Below, in pieces: positions 10,932-20,961 of a DNA stretch of 64,000 bases. How positions within the stretch are numbered: position 1 is the first letter of the stretch; every line of letters begins with the position of its first letter. The notes under the pieces were generated by a model. It did no database searches, was not told where the DNA came from, and worked only from the letters and a program-made list of their open reading frames with translations. The stretch is from the NCBI GenBank assembly GCA_031769625.1, contig JAUIMM010000040.1, positions 15,575,501 to 15,639,500 of the forward strand. Reading direction: 5' to 3'. This stretch comes from Taudactylus pleione. Taxonomy: Eukaryota; Chordata; Amphibia; Anura; Myobatrachidae. Both the position numbers and the translations under genes were made by a program.

Positions 10932-11104
10932 GAGAACTGCCTACTAGTGACATGTCTTTTACCGTGACTATGTGTGATACGGTCTCCATTTACAGAATGG
11001 TGGAGGACTATTTCAGAGATAACATCCTAATAGGCATGTCAGACAGTCCCTTTCAGTACTGGCAGGAAAAAGCGGTAATTTGAAGGCCCATACACAAACT
11101 GGCT

Positions 11105-11395
11105 TTGCATTACTTAAGTTGCCCACCCTCAAGTGTGTACTCTGAAAAAGTTTTCAGTGCAGCTGGCAACCTTGTCAGTGATCGGCGTAGGAGGTTTCTA
11201 CCTCAAAATGTGGAAAAGATGATGTTCATTAAAATGAATTGCAAATTCCACGAGGAAGACCTCTACCAACAATTACTTAAAAAAATTACGGAGGCACCTA
11301 TGGTGGATTCCAGCGGGTACGAATTAGTATTGTGTGAAGAAGAGGATGTACACACTGATGGGGATGATGAGGAGAAGGATGACAACAACTTGTAA
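11105..11395 (+). pseudogene. hAT transposase, C-terminal dimerisation domain
   Basis: This frame encodes LSCPPSSVYSEKVFSAAGNL and VSDRRRRFLPQNVEKMMFIK, the highly conserved hAT C-terminal dimerisation motif, then an acidic tail ending in TAA at 11393-11395. It lies in the same frame as 10766-11083 but is separated from it by a stop. It completes the order BED finger, core, dimerisation domain, so the original transposase was full length. Confidence 0.85.
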
Positions 11396-11698
11396 AGCCA
11401 GTTTGTGTATGGGATCATTTCCATGTCCAATGCACATTGGCAGCTGGTTTTATGGGGGTCCAGGCAAACCTATAATTTCAGCCACAATTTGCAGTCCTTG
11501 TCGCTGAAATGATTGGTTTGTTAAACTGTCCTGTTGCGTATACAACATAAGGGTGGGAGGGCCCAAGGACTATTCCATATTGCTCCTTATTCCATTCCGT
11601 TATGTGCTGATTGGGGCATTGCTGCCTGACATTTTAAATTAATGTTATGGTTGGTTAAGGAACCAATGATTTATTTTTAAATTAATTTATCAATTTAA

Positions 11699-11983
11699 CA
11701 GCCAGGGGCTGTACCAATGAATTGCTTTTTATTAATTTTTCAGCCAGGGGCTGCACCCAAAGAATTGTTTTTTAATTAATTTATCAATTTTACAGCCAGG
11801 GGCTGCACCCAATGAATTGTTTTTAATTAATGTATTATCAATTTAACAGCCAGGGTCTCCACCAATGAATTTCTGTTTATTAATTATTCAGCCAGGGGCT
11901 GCATCCATTGAATTGTTTTTTAATTAATTTATTATCAATTTTACAGCCAGGGGCTGCACAAATGAAGTTCTTTTTATTATTCA
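11699..11983 (+). repeat. Minisatellite of CAGCCAGGGGCTGCACC units at the hAT tail
   Basis: Six units each start CAGCCAGGGGCTGCACC or a close variant (near 11699, 11740, 11793, 11847, 11889 and 11944) followed by AATGAATTG and an AT-rich spacer. Units are alternately about 42 and 54 bp, with the AT-rich spacer shortened in every other unit. Non-coding. Confidence 0.85.
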
Positions 11984-12034
11984 GCGATTCAATTTTAAAC
12001 TGAACTTGTCTCAGTCAATTACTCAGCTTCTACA
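11984..12034 (-). repeat. Truncated 3' LTR of ERV copy 1
   Basis: The 51 bases match the start of the full LTR at 15529 and of the second ERV's LTR at 60036 (AAACTGAACTTGTCTCAG is shared). On the minus strand the LTR starts TGTAGAAGCTGAG. It is cut where the hAT minisatellite begins. Confidence 0.85.
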
Positions 12035-12048
12035 GTCCACCCTTTGAT
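12035..12048 (-). other. Polypurine tract of ERV copy 1
   Basis: On the minus strand ATCAAAGGGTGGAC sits directly before the 3' LTR, the expected place for the plus-strand primer. The same motif precedes the LTR of the second copy at 60037. Confidence 0.7.
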
Positions 12049-12351
12049 AGCAAACAACATGCTATCACAATCTGCTATTAGAATTTAATTTAGGCTTACA
12101 TTTACATATTATTTAGTGTTATTGTGGGATGACACAAGGTGGTTCTTATCCATCAATAACGTGTCTCTGGATGGGGACATAAAACTACTATTATACGCAC
12201 ACCGCGGATCTTGGAAGATCATGTGAAAGGTGTGGGAATGCACCAGTCTTATAAAGGCTGTCTTGAAGGGGAATTTAGACTTTATATTATCTGAGGTGTT
12301 TTAAAAATAACATTTCAATAATACATTCTATACATGGCTAAATATAATACA

Positions 12352-13221
12352 TTAAATGATGGTATTTCCTAGTTCAGGGTTGTAATGCAGTTCTATATTT
12401 ACCTCGGTATTCATATTGTCATTACTGACCACCATCATAGTTTCGTTCTTGCATTTTACTCTATTTTTACATTTTCCACACTTCAACACAATAGGAACAC
12501 ACCGGACGCATATGCCAATTATTATGATGACAATTAGTATAAGGATCATGAATTTACCTATGCTGACGATCACTTCCTGGACCCATTCCCCTAGACCTGA
12601 GAACCATGTCACTGGGTTCAGCCATGAAACCCATCCTTCTATCTTCTCCCCTACTTCAGCTACTGAAGTGTTATGGTTCTTACGAAACTCCCATTTTAGC
12701 TGCTGGATTTTATCCATCTTTCGGTCTATCACCTCCTTGGGGTCGCTGGTATCATTGGTGACATAGGTGCAACATTTTACTCCAAATTGGGTGGCCAATG
12801 TTACGCAATACCCTCCAGTAACAGCAGTTAAATAATTTAGCACTAGCCTGTGTTGCACCAGTTCTTTCTTGTACGCTTGCAATTCTCTCCCTGTATACCT
12901 GAATGTGTCATCGTACATCTCGGTGATATTATCTATCAATTTAGCAAGTTCCTGGATATATCTAAAATTGAATGTACCCCGAGCAATCCTGGTGGGATCC
13001 AATGCGACTAAAACTTGAAAGCCAGTTGTCTCACTGATTAACTGAGTGGCTTTATGTACGTCACTAGGTATCATATTTCTTTTGCCTCTGTGCTCATATT
13101 GTGTGTGAAGATTTGGTGATGGTGTGTTTTTATGTATACCAAGCATTTCAACATGTGTGCCGGTCATAACTTCTGGGACTACTCTTCCCAGGTAACACAA
13201 ACCTTCGGAACTCGGGGAGAG
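12352..13221 (-). pseudogene. ERV copy 1 env, transmembrane half
   Basis: Open frame downstream of the in-frame stop that ends the surface half. It contains a heptad-like helical stretch (QELAKLIDNITEMYDDTFRY region), a disulphide-loop motif GGYC...KCC, a membrane segment rich in isoleucine (about 12500-12560) and a cytoplasmic tail with CGKCKN. In gamma-type viruses the TM protein anchors the spike and drives fusion. The cysteine motif here has ten residues between the first cysteine and the CC pair, rather than the usual six. Because a TGA at 13221-13219 separates it from the surface half, no complete Env is made. Confidence 0.85.
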
Positions 13222-14256
13222 TCATTTATACGCTTTTCTTCCACAGATGAAATATACTTTATCAGGGAGAACATAAGGAATGGTATGCATCATTATCATT
13301 AAGCACATTTCCCTTGCAAACAATCCTATTTCTGGGTCTTCCATCTGGTACATGCAAGTTTCTGGCTGTATTATTTTAGCACAATAACCATTTGGCACCT
13401 TACCAATAATTTCTTTGGTGGAACTCAATGTATACCGATACCTAAAATGTTTCCCACCAGACTTAATGGAGCGTAACAGATCATGGTTTATGGACTCATT
13501 ATCTGCTCTTTGTGAGAAGGTCATCGTCTGATTATTCCTCGTCACTTCCCAACTCCCGGGTTTATTGGGGTTGGTTATGTTTAAACACAAAAGTGATCTA
13601 TCTACTTGGAATTGATAGAGTTTGAAATGAGGTGGTTTGGATGAGAGGAATTTTCCATCCAATGTTTTGCCTTTTTGTAATTCTAAAATTTCCGTGATAT
13701 TCAGCGGAAATGGCACCAACCCTACATTATGCTGTCCCTGTGGCACATGTGAACACACCCAGCAATCAGTTTGATTTAACACTTTGCCTACCATACTGTG
13801 ATAATCCTCTAAAGGATACCCACCCCAGTACGGGCTATATTTAGGTTGGCACCGTTGGATACAGTTCTCATCAACTAGGGACCCACAAAGCTCACAAATA
13901 CAGGAATCTTCAGACGATAAACCTCCACACCTTCCCCGAGTATCCGGAATGACAGCTCCCTTAACAATAATAGTACTAAGATTGTTCAGACACTCCCCTG
14001 ATTGGCATTGCACTCCTCCTGACTCCACTCCATTGGCACTGCCATCAGCTCCCATTTCCTCGATCGGTCTCCCATCACAGAAACTGGATACTCCTGAACC
14101 GACCAAGATGGTGAACACTCTAAAAGAGAATATGAAAATAAACACAGCAGGCCCATCCATTGTCACAATAAGACCTGCAGATTTCTTTGAGTTCAGGTAT
14201 CTCACTACAACCTGTTCAATCCTCCCGGAACAAGCTCGCGAGCGACAGGTCCACAC
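13219..14256 (-). pseudogene. ERV copy 1 env, surface half ending in a premature stop
   Basis: The 344-codon frame holds a probable signal peptide (hydrophobic VFIFIFSFRVFTILV) and a cysteine-rich surface domain with NQTDCWVCSH, the CXXC motif of gamma-type Env proteins that pairs covalently with TM. It also has several N-X-S/T sites. It overlaps the 3' end of pol, as is common in retroviruses; the likely start is the ATG just before the hydrophobic segment (about 14162). It ends in TGA where the second copy has a tryptophan codon, so copy 1 is interrupted between surface and transmembrane halves. Confidence 0.85.
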
Positions 14257-14529
14257 TATCAGCCTTGTCTCCGACTTGTTTCTCCACTGGTTGATTGACC
14301 TTTTTGGAGTGAGTGGAATGGACCCAGGTATCTCTCTCGGTCACCTTCAAAGATGTAGTACTGGTCAGCAGCACCTGGTATGGACCTTCCCACCGATCAG
14401 TCAAACAACCTGAACGCAAGAAATTTCTGATCATTACATATTCTCCTGGTTCAACATCATGACAGTTAGTTTCAGGCATATCATTAGACAACAATTTCAG
14501 TTTCTGCTGCTGTTGCTTTAACTGCTTAC
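14216..14529 (-). pseudogene. ERV copy 1 integrase C-terminus
   Basis: About 100 codons matching the end of integrase in the second copy: KQLKQQQQKLKLLSNDMPET, the GPY/F-type segment WEGPYQVLLTSTTSLKV and the tail to 14216. Everything upstream in pol is missing: at 14529/14530 the sequence passes directly into the end of the LTR. Confidence 0.85.
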
Positions 14530-15529
14530 TGTGGTTCCAAAGCACAAGTATTATTCAAGTAAAAGTTCAGACAGTTACACGCAATTGATCCAGACACAAT
14601 TTAGGCGCAAAAGGAATTATACAGACCCAAGTACAGTATACATACGCAGCGCTTCTGGTACCAGGTGCTAGGCATCAGCAAGAAACCCCTCGTCTATCAG
14701 CATTCGGCATGAAGACTAAAACCCAGTGTTGGAGCACACATATTTACACCCCCCAGGAATAGGTAAAAGAATAGAGACGTTTGTTGCTGATGCTATTGGT
14801 TCCCAAGGGGGATCCATCTGTTATGGAGCATTTAACAGGCTGGTTCAAATAGGCTCTCCCTGCCTCTAACAGCTGGGGGTCTCTCCCTTCCTGCCCCCTG
14901 TAACATCCTAACAGTTAATACATTTTGTTGCTTGAAGTCTCTGCGATCCATAACTCAAAAATGCATGATGCGATCTCCCCACCGATTACATCGGAATACT
15001 GTGGAAAGAGTACGCATAAGTACAAAACCAAACACGGCTTTCTTAGCATGTATAAAACCTTAGTTACCAAATATCTTTATTTCACAGCATTTATATTAAC
15101 CGAACAAACTTAAATCTTATATCTTAAAGCTAATGGAACCTTGTAAGTGAATATGTAATGTGTGAGTGTACGGGGTTTAATATGAAGACGCTAGTTAACT
15201 TGGTGCAGATGCGAGCGCATTTAGCTACTAAATGGTGTTTTCATTCAGGGTCTTGTGCATTCGCTAATATGCGACTAGTTAACAGCGCTATTATGCGTAT
15301 TATTGTGTATATGAGAAATGATGGGAGATGCAATCGCATGGTGCTAATAGTATTATCGCCACATGTACTAAAATGTGAGTTTATCTAAAATGGCGCTTAG
15401 GCGGCCATTCGCAAAATGGCATCTTGCGATCTCATTTTCAAGATGACGTCTTGCGGCCAGTCGCAAGATGGCGTCGCCGCGATTCAATTTTAAACTGAAC
15501 TTGTCTCAGTCAATTACTCAGCTTCGACA
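14530..15529 (-). repeat. Full-length LTR of ERV copy 1
   Basis: A 1000-bp segment that aligns along its length with 59027-60036. On the plus strand it starts TGTGGTTCC and ends CTTCGACA, so it has TG...CA ends. Near its outer end it carries a cluster of ATGGC motifs (15386-15476). The TATA-like site of the second copy (TATAAATA) is changed here to a TGTAAATA form. ORFs at 14925-15113 and 15158-15388 lie inside it and are not genes. Confidence 0.9.
15386..15476. promoter_or_regulatory. Cluster of YY1-like AANATGGC motifs in the LTR
   Basis: Within 90 bp there are AAAATGGCG, GGCCATT, AAAATGGC, AAGATGAC and AAGATGGCG, alternating with TTGCG/CGCAA. The same cluster is kept in the LTR of the second copy at about 59895-59990. 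AANATGGCG is the known YY1/REX1 core, so this may control LTR transcription; binding is inferred only. Confidence 0.5.
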
Positions 15530-15700
15530 AGTCGGATGGTGAGGAGGCACAACCACCAACATCTGTGCCACCCCCATCCACCACTGCCACCCTTTTAGAC
15601 ACCCTAACCGGGATTAGGGTGGCAGTGGAGAGGCAGACTGCGGTCATTGAAAATAGAAAAGAATATGTCTGCGCTAGTTCCCATACAAAATTACCCAAGA
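15530..15700 (+). pseudogene. Remnant of a transposon-encoded SANT/MADF-like protein (C-terminal piece)
   Basis: The plus strand reads DGEEAQPPTSVPPPSTTATL then LLDTLTGIRVAVERQTAVIE in one frame. Proline-rich linkers followed by an ERQTA-type helix occur at the end of DNA-binding partner proteins of PIF/Harbinger elements. It is short, directly abuts the ERV LTR and has no other parts nearby, so the call is tentative. Confidence 0.35.
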
Positions 15701-15739
15701 CTGGATAGTATTAATATAAAAATTTATTAAACATATATA

Positions 15740-16185
15740 AGAGAGCTCTAATCACTGCACATGGCAGATTGAACATCGCTACATTTACCTCTATGGCCTG
15801 GTTGTAAGTCCCTGGAGCAACACTACTACAAGGATACTGTTATATTCATTTACACTGCTCTAGTCATTGTACAGGGCAGACTGAATATTGCTACATTTAC
15901 CTCCACGGCCTGGCTGTAAGTCGCTGTTGCGATGCTACTATAAGGACACTGGTACATTTATTCATAGTGCTCCAACCACTGTACAGGGCAGACTGAATAT
16001 TGCTACATTCACAGTACCCCTACGATCTGGTTGTAAGCCACTGGAGCGACACTACTACAAGGACACTGTTACATCTATTTCCTTGGCCGGGAGCAGCTGG
16101 AACGGCGCTACTACAAGGACTTTGTTACATTTGTTTCCCTGGTCGGGAGCCGCTGGAGCGGCACTATTACAAAGAGACGCAAGAT
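15740..16185. repeat. Tandem repeat of about 105-115 bp units
   Basis: Units share CACTACTACAAGGACACTG, TGTACAGGGCAGACTGAATA and CTGGTTGTAAG. Three long units span about 15750-16070, and shorter derivatives (each with CTACTACAAGGAC) continue to about 16180. ORFs here are products of the repeat. Confidence 0.8.
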
Positions 16186-16540
16186 CGTGGATTTATTAGG
16201 AGCTGCCACATATACCAGCTGTGTTTTTGTGATCTATAGGTGACGCAGGAGTCTATGCAAGTCAGGATAATTCCTGGCTTTCTATTCGTTGCAGCTTTGG
16301 GGACACATATCACTTACAGGAGCTTTTGCACCAGACAAGCGACCTATTCCTCAAAGGATCCTGTATGGTGACTATACATTAATATTGATACACCTAAGGT
16401 TTATGTTTTCCATATGCATTTGTGATCAGTACTGTACAGGATTTACAGAGGGGACTAACAAGTGTCCCCGTCGAAAATTAACATTTTGGATTTTTTTTTG
16501 CCAGATGCTTCTAGAATGTTTGTTTGCACCCCACATACTT

Positions 16541-17959
16541 TATTATTTTATTTTTTTTAAATCTGTTTATTGAGTAATTTTTGAGAAACAGCAAAATAAA
16601 AAGTAATATATAGACACAAAATATGGTCATTGCAATATTGAAAACAAGTAAACATAGCGTTTTGTTAATCAGAAATAGTACTAAACCTAATCACATAATG
16701 AACATAAACAAAATAAGAAATCAGAGAGTAACATGTAGTGTGCAATCATAAATTGACCTATAAACTAAGGTAATGGATGGGGGGGCTCAGGAAGGAAGAA
16801 GAGATAATTTACGGAGGGAAGAAAAATAGGGCCAGCTGGTGTATAAGAAATGAGAATAAAAGAAAAGCTTAGATTACAACACTAAGAAACTAAATAGTGG
16901 ATAATGGCGATTCAGCCTCAAAGTAAGTTGTCCATGAAGTCCAGACTTTTATGAAGTGATCGGTGGTATCCTGTATAACGGAGGTGATACTCTCCATACG
17001 GTAAGTAAACCAGTTAGCTTTTATTATAGCAGGGAGGGAGGGGAGACAACTTTCCAATTGGAAGCAGTTTGACATTTAGCTGTGTTGAGTATATCTTTGC
17101 AATAGCATTGAATTTAAGGGCATGACCACCAAATGTGCAGCAGGGTACCACGTTGACCACACAAACGCCAGCACATCTCAAAAGCAGTGGGGTAAATTGT
17201 ACAAAGCTGAGACCAAATACCATCGACCTAAATGTTTAAAAGAGTTTTCCTGTATACGCACTGAGATAGAGCTCTTTGCTATCTCAATTCTAATTTTGCA
17301 CCACTCCTCGGGGGTTAGACTTTCACCTATATCTCACTCCCAGGTCAGTTCGTGCGCATCCTCAGGTTGGTTGTGGGAAAGCAGAGCTAGATAAATAGGC
17401 GAAATAAGGCCTTTACAGAAATGACATCGACGACGTAGTTACTCCATAAGGGAGCTAGATTACATTGGGGTAGAAATAACTTGTGAGTGATAGAAATGAC
17501 AAATTTGAAGATATTTAAAAAACATATTGTATGGAACAGAGAACCGAGATTGAAGGCTAGCAAATTCGGGAAAGGTACGTAAGGGTGCATATTTTTTTTT
17601 AAAATGTTGTCGAATCCAAAAATGAAAAGATTGATGATTCATCCCTGGGCAGAAAGCTGGATTGTTCCATAATGCAATTAACGGGGTGAAAGGAGCGTAG
17701 TTTATAAAACCGAGTGCAAAAATCCCGATAGGGTAAATCGAGTGGTCGTCAGTGAATAGGAAAGCAGATTTGTGCAGCCTATGGCTCCATCACCAGGGCA
17801 AATAGAAGGGAGTGAAGGTGATATTCCTGACTGGTGCTGTTCCCTAAAGAAACAGGTCGGAAGTGAGACCAATAACTAGTACCGCAGCCGAGGGATTATG
17901 ATGTAAAGAAGTGATGGCCCCATTGAATGCTTCCTCAAACCCCATACTCAAAAGGGTTT
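16541..17959 (-). mobile_element. L1-type LINE fragment 1, 3' end
   Basis: A T-rich stretch at 16541-16560 marks the tail of a minus-strand LINE. Going upstream, a broken frame encodes the L1 C-terminus: FIKVWTSWTTYFEAES near 16900 and the LLHIWW-type segment near 17130-17160 (TLLHIWWSCP in frame), the conserved HxWWxCP of L1 ORF2. Several stops and shifts are present. A solo LTR separates it from the RT piece at 18829-19290. Confidence 0.75.
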
Positions 17960-18828
17960 TGTCACGAGCCGCAGGCGGGATAAGCGGGGTCTCCGCTACT
18001 CACCACTCTATGCCCTGCGGCTCTGCCTCTTCAGCGGTTCTCCGGGAGTCCTGGCAGCTCAGCAGGGGGTCCAGCGTACAGCATTGTCAGGAGAAACAGT
18101 ATTTCCTGAACTGGCGGTGCCCGGTGTTCTCCATGTGGTCTGGAGACAGGGCGCCGCCATCTTGCCCAGGATCAGCTGACCGGATCACTGCCAATCCGGA
18201 GCTGAGACTGAATCAGCTGACTTCTGCAGCCAATCCTTGCTGGACAGGGGAGATATAAAAGGGAAGCCCAGGAAGTCTGAAGCTGCCAGTGCCACTGTAT
18301 TCATAGCCTTTGCTGCGTGTGGAGAGAGTGCTTCTGTGATGGATCCTCAGTGTGTGACTCCTGTGCTATTTCATCTTGCACCTCTAGCTCCATCGGTTCC
18401 AGCCAATAATCACAGTCTATCTGTTCCAGACAACCTCAGACCATCGGTTCTAGCCAATTACCACAGACCATTGGTTCCAGCAGATAACCACAGTTATCAG
18501 CTCCAGCCGATAACCACAGTCCTCTAGTTTCTGTTCTATTTATAAGTTTCAGTGCTAGTACTGAGTGACCCAGCCAGGGGGCCGCGACCTGCCCTTCGGA
18601 TGCCGCAAAGTCCAAACTTACTTGCAGAGGTTCTTGGCGAAGACCACCAGTGGGATAGACTCCACACCCCTGGTATGGGTCTCTGTCAACGCTAGTTGCG
18701 CCAGTTCTAGTATCCCTATATCACATATGAGCAGGAATTATATCCGCCCAGCGACTTTCACTACATCAACTGAATCCTTGTCATGTCAAGACCCAAGTCC
18801 GGATTCACAAAAACCCCAGTTCGTGACA
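17960..18828 (+). mobile_element. Solo LTR of a Gypsy-like retrotransposon inside L1 fragment 1
   Basis: 869 bp with ends TGTCACGA and TCGTGACA, an 8-bp perfect inverted match. It is GC-rich against an AT-rich LINE and has a TATA box, GATATAAAAGG, at about 18250-18260. The same TGTCACG start is used by the Gypsy element at 26764. No internal coding region and no clear 5-bp target duplication were found, so recombination or later change at the borders is likely. Confidence 0.65.
18250..18260 (+). promoter_or_regulatory. TATA box of the solo LTR
   Basis: GATATAAAAGG, followed by a GC-rich stretch; orientation sets the LTR on the plus strand. Confidence 0.55.
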
Positions 18829-19290
18829 ATAAAAGGCTAGGCAACTCTGTCAAAAGCCTTTTCTGCATCTAGAGCCTTTACCAGAATCAGTACGGATTGC
18901 GCATGAGCAGTATGAATGAGGTTAATAAATTACATGGTATTATCAGCAGCTTGTCTATTAGGGATGAAGCCAACGTGATCTGGGTGGATCAAGGAAGGTA
19001 GTAAAGGAGCCAAGCAGTTGGCCACATTTTTGGCAAAAGCTTTAATAAAGAGATTGATCTATAATTACCCAGAAGTGAGGGATCTCAATCTGGTTTTGGA
19101 ATGACTTTTATATTAGCTCTGGTAGTGGCTCCATAAAGCAGTGCACCTTCCAACAATGAGTTATAAAGTAGACGTAGCATTGGAAGCAAAAGGTCTGAGA
19201 ACTTTTTGCAATAAAGGGAGGTATATACCACACTCTTTATTCTACTATGCAATCTGGGCATTGCCTCTTTGATCCTGCCCTCAGTAATAT
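18829..19290 (-). pseudogene. L1 ORF2 reverse-transcriptase fragment
   Basis: On the minus strand the sequence encodes VIPKPD, then in the same region NYRSISLL, matching the L1 RT start pattern (VIPKPGKDP...NYRPISLLN). PTAWLLYYLP and QITLAS follow, close to the usual NRL...HPDQ.GF segment. Stops interrupt it. It is the upstream continuation of the LINE piece at 16541-17959. Confidence 0.7.
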
Positions 19291-20957
19291 TGTTACTTGT
19301 ACATTGGCTCTTCAATGTTGCCAATGTCAACATCAGTTCTGTCAGACACATTTTGAGGTAATGATTGTGTAGGAGTAAGTGAAGGAGAAACATTTAGTGT
19401 TGTAGCACCACCACTATCATCATTATCCGCAGTTGTTTGCCCCACATTGCCCTCTACAAATTCATCTGGGAATTGGACAAACACAGGCACTGTTTATTTT
19501 AATGTTAAACTAAGAAATTAAAAATGCTTGGCTTATTATTGTAAAATAAAAGAAATATTTTTTTCCATCTATGAGCTGTATGTGTCTTTAATTGTGTAAA
19601 AAAATATTTTCCTTCTGCTGGCTTTTAATGTAACCTTAACTCAGGAATTATTGAATGTTGCAAAACACATTATGTTGGTGTTTAAAAAATATTTTGGTGG
19701 TAACAATATAATTGTTTTCACAAAACACTAAAGTGGAAGTAATCAAGGACAAAACTTTTAAATGAGTAATATACATAAAAATAGAGAGCTAAAATATTCC
19801 ACAATAATTATATGACCATGGGAATCAGGTGCACCTTAACAACTTGCCTGGTACTAATGCATGAGATACGACTGCAGCCAGGAGTGCGTTACCTGACCAG
19901 GTCACATCTCATGCGTTAGTGCTGCATGTCCGGATCCCCTTTGTGTAATTGAGGACACACATTCTGCACATGTGCAGAATGGATTTCCTCCTCCTCCTCC
20001 TCCTCCTCCTCTGGCCCCTTGGGAGTGATGCAGTGGTCTGTGACTGCTGACATCACTCCCAATATCGCGCCAGAGAATGCAGCGCGAATGGCACTCTGGG
20101 GCATAAGTGTCTAAAGTTCCCCTCCGAGCACCGATAAGCTGATCTCTGTGTGTGCAGAGATCAGCTGCAACAGGGGGGACAGATGATTAGTTCCTCCTGC
20201 ACCATGCTTCGCTCTGCAAGGAGTGAGGGGGCGGGGCTAGACAGGGGGCATCAATTGGCACTAGGGGGAGGGGGGGGTCGTGATGAATATTAAAATATTT
20301 TTTTGTCTGGATATATATATATATTTATATATATAAAAATATATATAAATACATTTACATATATAGTGACACATGGGGAGGGGGCTAGATATAAACTGGG
20401 AACCCATTGTCCTTGGGGGTGAGGGCGGGGCTCTGCCACAGGGACATATTACCACTAGGGGGGTGTGGATTAATATTGCTGGGGATTTTTTTGATGGGGG
20501 AGGGAAGTAAAATTTCAATGGGGCCTATGGACATGGGTTGGAGGGGTGCATAACACCCCCTAGGTATATATTTTTTAAATAAAATATTTAAATATATTTT
20601 TAATACTCTAAACTTAAAAATATTAGTCAGTTAAGTGGTTAAGTATAGAAACATGTTTTTTGTGTGTTTTTGTTTTTGGCTTTAGTAAAGTGCAAGAGGT
20701 CCCATTTGAAATGAAGGTAATATTATATGTTTGTTAGAAAAATTCCCAAATTAAAAATATATAAGGTTTGAATCAAATTACAAACAAATGTGGTATTATA
20801 ATAGGTTAAGGATTATCACGTGTGTCACATAAGCTTGCAATTGCACTATACGAAAACTTACAGCAACCATATTTATTAAATACATTTAAATATTAATATA
20901 CCACTACAAACCCACCATATTGCATATCTTTGCAATAAGTATGTGTTGCATAAATAC
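19291..20957. other. Gene-free AT-rich stretch with simple repeats
   Basis: No gene was recognised. It holds a CTC trinucleotide run (about 19987-20012), a hairpin near 19858-19920 (ATGAGAT...ATCTCAT) and AT-rich runs near 20310-20365 and 20565-20610. The ORF at 19293-19490 has ordinary composition but no family match that I can name. Confidence 0.5.
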
Positions 20958-20961
20958 TTTG

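Larger units (their letters stand above)
7470..11983 (+). mobile_element. Degenerate BED-finger hAT DNA transposon, right end missing
   Basis: The left part starts near TAGAGATGAGCGGGTTCGG, a terminal sequence typical of a large hAT family in frogs. It continues with a TATA box, a repetitive leader and a transposase broken over several frames (8429-11395). The right end carries a six-unit minisatellite and stops abruptly where an ERV LTR fragment begins at 11984, so the right terminal repeat is lost. Not mobile as it stands. Confidence 0.75.
11984..15529 (-). mobile_element. Endogenous retrovirus copy 1, internally deleted
   Basis: Read on the minus strand: a full LTR (15529-14530), the last part of integrase, env, a polypurine tract, then only the first 51 bp of the 3' LTR (12034-11984). 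Primer site, gag and most of pol are absent. The sequence is closely similar to the ERV at 59027-64000. Gene order, the CWVC motif in the surface protein and the GPY/F-type end of integrase point to a gamma/epsilon-type retrovirus. Defective. Confidence 0.9.

Noticed and set aside
12416..12766. Plus-strand ORFs opposite ERV env (also 13949-14413, 60329-60583, 61750-62214)
   Set aside because: Antisense shadows of env and pol.
19293..19490. A possible small gene with acidic, threonine-rich product
   Set aside because: No splice context, family match or neighbour supports it; left as unrecognised sequence.
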